Assembly (NCBI GenBank): GCA_012934845.2
Contig: WNNJ02001998.1
Span: 40,386 to 104,385 of the forward strand
Origin: Pomphorhynchus laevis
Taxonomy: Eukaryota; Acanthocephala; Palaeacanthocephala; Echinorhynchida; Pomphorhynchidae
DNA: 64,000 bases
Direction of reading: 5' to 3'
A program made the position numbers and the translations under genes. The notes under the pieces are model-generated. The model searched no databases and was not told the origin of the DNA. It was given only the letters and a program-made list of their open reading frames with translations. Positions 62,340 to 64,000 of this stretch are shown piece after piece. Within the stretch, counting starts at the first letter, position 1. Each line of letters opens with the position of its first letter.

Positions 62340-63255
62340 AATACCTAAAAATCGATCAACTGAATAATGTATTCTCGGAACTAAGAATACTAACAAGAAC
62401 TAATTCCTCTGGGCCAGACGGCATACCGTCAATTGCTCTTCGTGAACTCGCTACCACTGTGTGTACACATCTTCATCACCTATTTGTTGCCTCGTTGTAT
62501 ACATCGACCTTACCTGATGAATGAAGAACCGCAATAGTGTGCCCGATCTATAAGAAAAGAAATAAATCACGTTTATCAAACTACCGTCCAATCAGCCTTA
62601 CACGCATATCTTGCAAACTCTTGGAGCGAATAGTGCTTGCTGAATTGGAGACATTTATTAACATGAAGGGAATCATAAATAATCAACAACATGGTTTTCG
62701 TAAACTAAGATCTACTACTACAAACTTACTAACCGCGAGACACAGCTGGGCCTCTTCGATAGATGCCGGAAACGACATTGACATTGTCTTTTTTGATTTA
62801 TCGCGACCGTTTGATCGAGTAGAACATTCAATCCTTATCAATAAATTATATGGCATTGAAGTGCACACTTGCATCTTCCATTGAATTTCTGACTTATACA
62901 TTCGCTCATTTACGGTTAAAATAGGAGACTCGTTTTCATCTAACATTCAACTACACTCTGGCGTTCCACAAAGTTCAGTCCTGAGCCCAACGCTCTTTAA
63001 TATATACATCAATAGCGTAATACCACGTATAGCTTCTGACTGTATTCTATATGCAGATGATATTAAAATTTGGCGGGCCATCAAAAACGACAACGACGTG
63101 CACATCCTACAATTGGACATATCGAACCTGCAGTATTGGGCAGGTGCAATGAATCTGACTATAAACTCAGAAAAATGTGCTTATATGCATATTGGTAGCA
63201 GACGACATATTGCAAACTATGAAGTATGCGGAAGGCAAATGGTGCGTGCACGTTA
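62340..63255 (+). mobile_element. LINE-B relic, RT domain, cut by Merlin
   Basis: RT motifs in order: SSGPDGIPSIALRELA, VCPIYKKRNKSRLSNYRPIS (62537 on), QQHGFRKLRSTTTNLLTARH, IVFFDLSRPFDRVEHS, SGVPQSSVLSPTLFNIYINS and ILYADDIKIWRAIKND. Two stops interrupt it. Motif B has S for G (VPQSS). Similarity to LINE-B1 ends at 63255, where a second Merlin element begins. Confidence 0.7.
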
Positions 63256-64000
63256 GACGTCGGTTTTGAAAATAGACGTCGGTTTTGAAAATTCTAAAAA
63301 AAGACAAAAAGAATTTATTATAAAAGGGTCAAAAATGTATTAAAACGTTTTGATTTTTCAATTTTATGTTCCCAAATGAATTGAATTAGATATTCGGAGT
63401 GTTGTTCCTTCGAAATTCCTGGTTTCTCTCGTAGAAATTTTTTCGATAAAGACCACAAACTTTCGATTGTTTGTGTGTATAGTCCTATCTTCAGGGTTAA
63501 TAAAGTTAATAGAATGATTAACAGACCTATGATCATATGAAGAATTATTCTCTAAGGCTTTTGAATATGCTTTCCATTGGTCTGTTATAATAATAGTATT
63601 TGGTAAAATATTATCATTTATAACTTGCCTCATTGTTTCTGCATTTCTATTTCTTACAGGCACTATAAAGGTCTTTTTCGAACCACGTTCAACTGCTCCT
63701 ACAAACCATTGACCGTCATTTAGTCGTCCTCTGTTATATTTTCTTTTGAAAAATAAACTTTCATCAATTTTTTTTGAACCATCGCTGTTCAAACCTCCTA
63801 ATTTCTCGCTAGTGGAAGAAATATGATCACAAATTATCTCCCTGACAAGATCAACATATTCAGAAACAGTGTTTCTTGAGATTTCAAGTTCTCGAGCAAT
63901 TTCACTCAAGGATATTCGATTCAAATCTTATAGAAAATAAAAAAATTGTTCTCATAGGTAAACGTGAGCTTGAAAACAAACTATTATATCGAATAGAACA
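63256..64000 (-). mobile_element. Second Merlin/ISXO2 element, partial in window
   Basis: Begins at 63256 with two tandem copies of TAGACGTCGGTTTTGAAAA, probably a doubled terminal repeat like that of the first Merlin. The transposase follows on the minus strand. The element interrupts a LINE-B RT and continues past the right edge, so its other end and target duplication cannot be seen. Confidence 0.7.
63318..63924 (-). pseudogene. Merlin/ISXO2-like transposase, frameshifted
   Basis: A DDE transposase related to but distinct from the one at 3881-4771. It shows an SEIARELEISRNTVSEYVDL helix-turn-helix-like segment, KKIDESLFFKRKYNRGR (first Asp), IIITDQWKAYSKAL (second Asp) and HSINFINPEDRTIHT. 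The frame then shifts by one near 63490. The third catalytic residue (TQTIESLWSLSKKF) and the tail lie in the 63318-63536 frame. No ATG opens the frame at 63924, and TTTTATTTTCTATAAG precedes it, so the N-terminal zinc ribbon may lie in an upstream exon or beyond the window. Confidence 0.75.

Noticed and set aside
1-64000. tRNA, rRNA or bacterial-type genes
   Set aside because: I looked for cloverleaf arms, rRNA-like conserved blocks and Shine-Dalgarno-led operons and found none; a dedicated tRNAscan-SE and Infernal run would be decisive.

Overview
This window reads as repeat-dominated nuclear DNA of an invertebrate animal. It is AT-rich, contains spliced exons with GT..AG borders, and has no bacterial-type operons. 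The mix of APE-type LINEs, a Penelope-like element, an R2-type (restriction-like endonuclease) LINE, Merlin/ISXO2 transposons and a broken Ty3/gypsy element fits an arthropod best, but the species cannot be named from sequence alone. Family names used here (LINE-A, LINE-B and so on) are labels for this report only.

Region 1-7000 is the only part with a well-supported host gene. Five exons on the minus strand (6885-6982, 5432-5538, 4954-5383, 3096-3230, 1673-1876) have GT..AG borders, compatible phases and 324 open codons. I do not recognise the product. Its introns hold a complete Merlin transposon (3759-4923, with 8-bp target duplication) and a Penelope-like reverse transcriptase (5751-6797). 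Three more Penelope fragments lie at 1-1554. A 5'-truncated R2-type LINE follows at 7121-9054.

Region 9600-28100 is a LINE pile-up. An old LINE-A relic lies at 9640-11110. LINE-B1 (about 11590-20312) has its ORF1 interrupted by LINE-A1 (12748-17190, minus strand). LINE-A2 (about 20314-24960) has two intact overlapping ORFs and is the best candidate for a young element. Degraded LINE copies follow to 28100.

Region 28100-41600 continues the nesting. LINE-B3 (32085-40830) contains LINE-B2 (33040-37330, minus) and a fold-back of LINE-A1 sequence (37745-39145). Older LINE scraps and a 13-bp minisatellite lie before it. Region 41700-42070 has a weak candidate two-exon host gene. A broken gypsy-type element with near-identical terminal repeats occupies 42424-46260.

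Region 46300-64000 holds more LINE-A copies. One A1 copy is split by an A2b insertion at 51800-55885, and a chimeric copy lies at 57245-59311. The region also has a second R2-type LINE relic (48560-49215), a Penelope fragment, an inverted repeat at 56.3-57.0 kb, a 290-bp fold-back insertion with 12-bp flanking repeats (61167-61453), LINE-B relics, and a second Merlin element running off the right edge.

The most informative signals are the hidden multi-exon gene, a covarying 3' hairpin shared by LINE-A copies, an identical 37-nt ORF overlap and 5'UTR motif in A1 and A2, an ORF1 zinc module with identical spacing in LINE-A and LINE-B, the A2/A2b chimera, and the fold-back carrying a hammerhead-like core.
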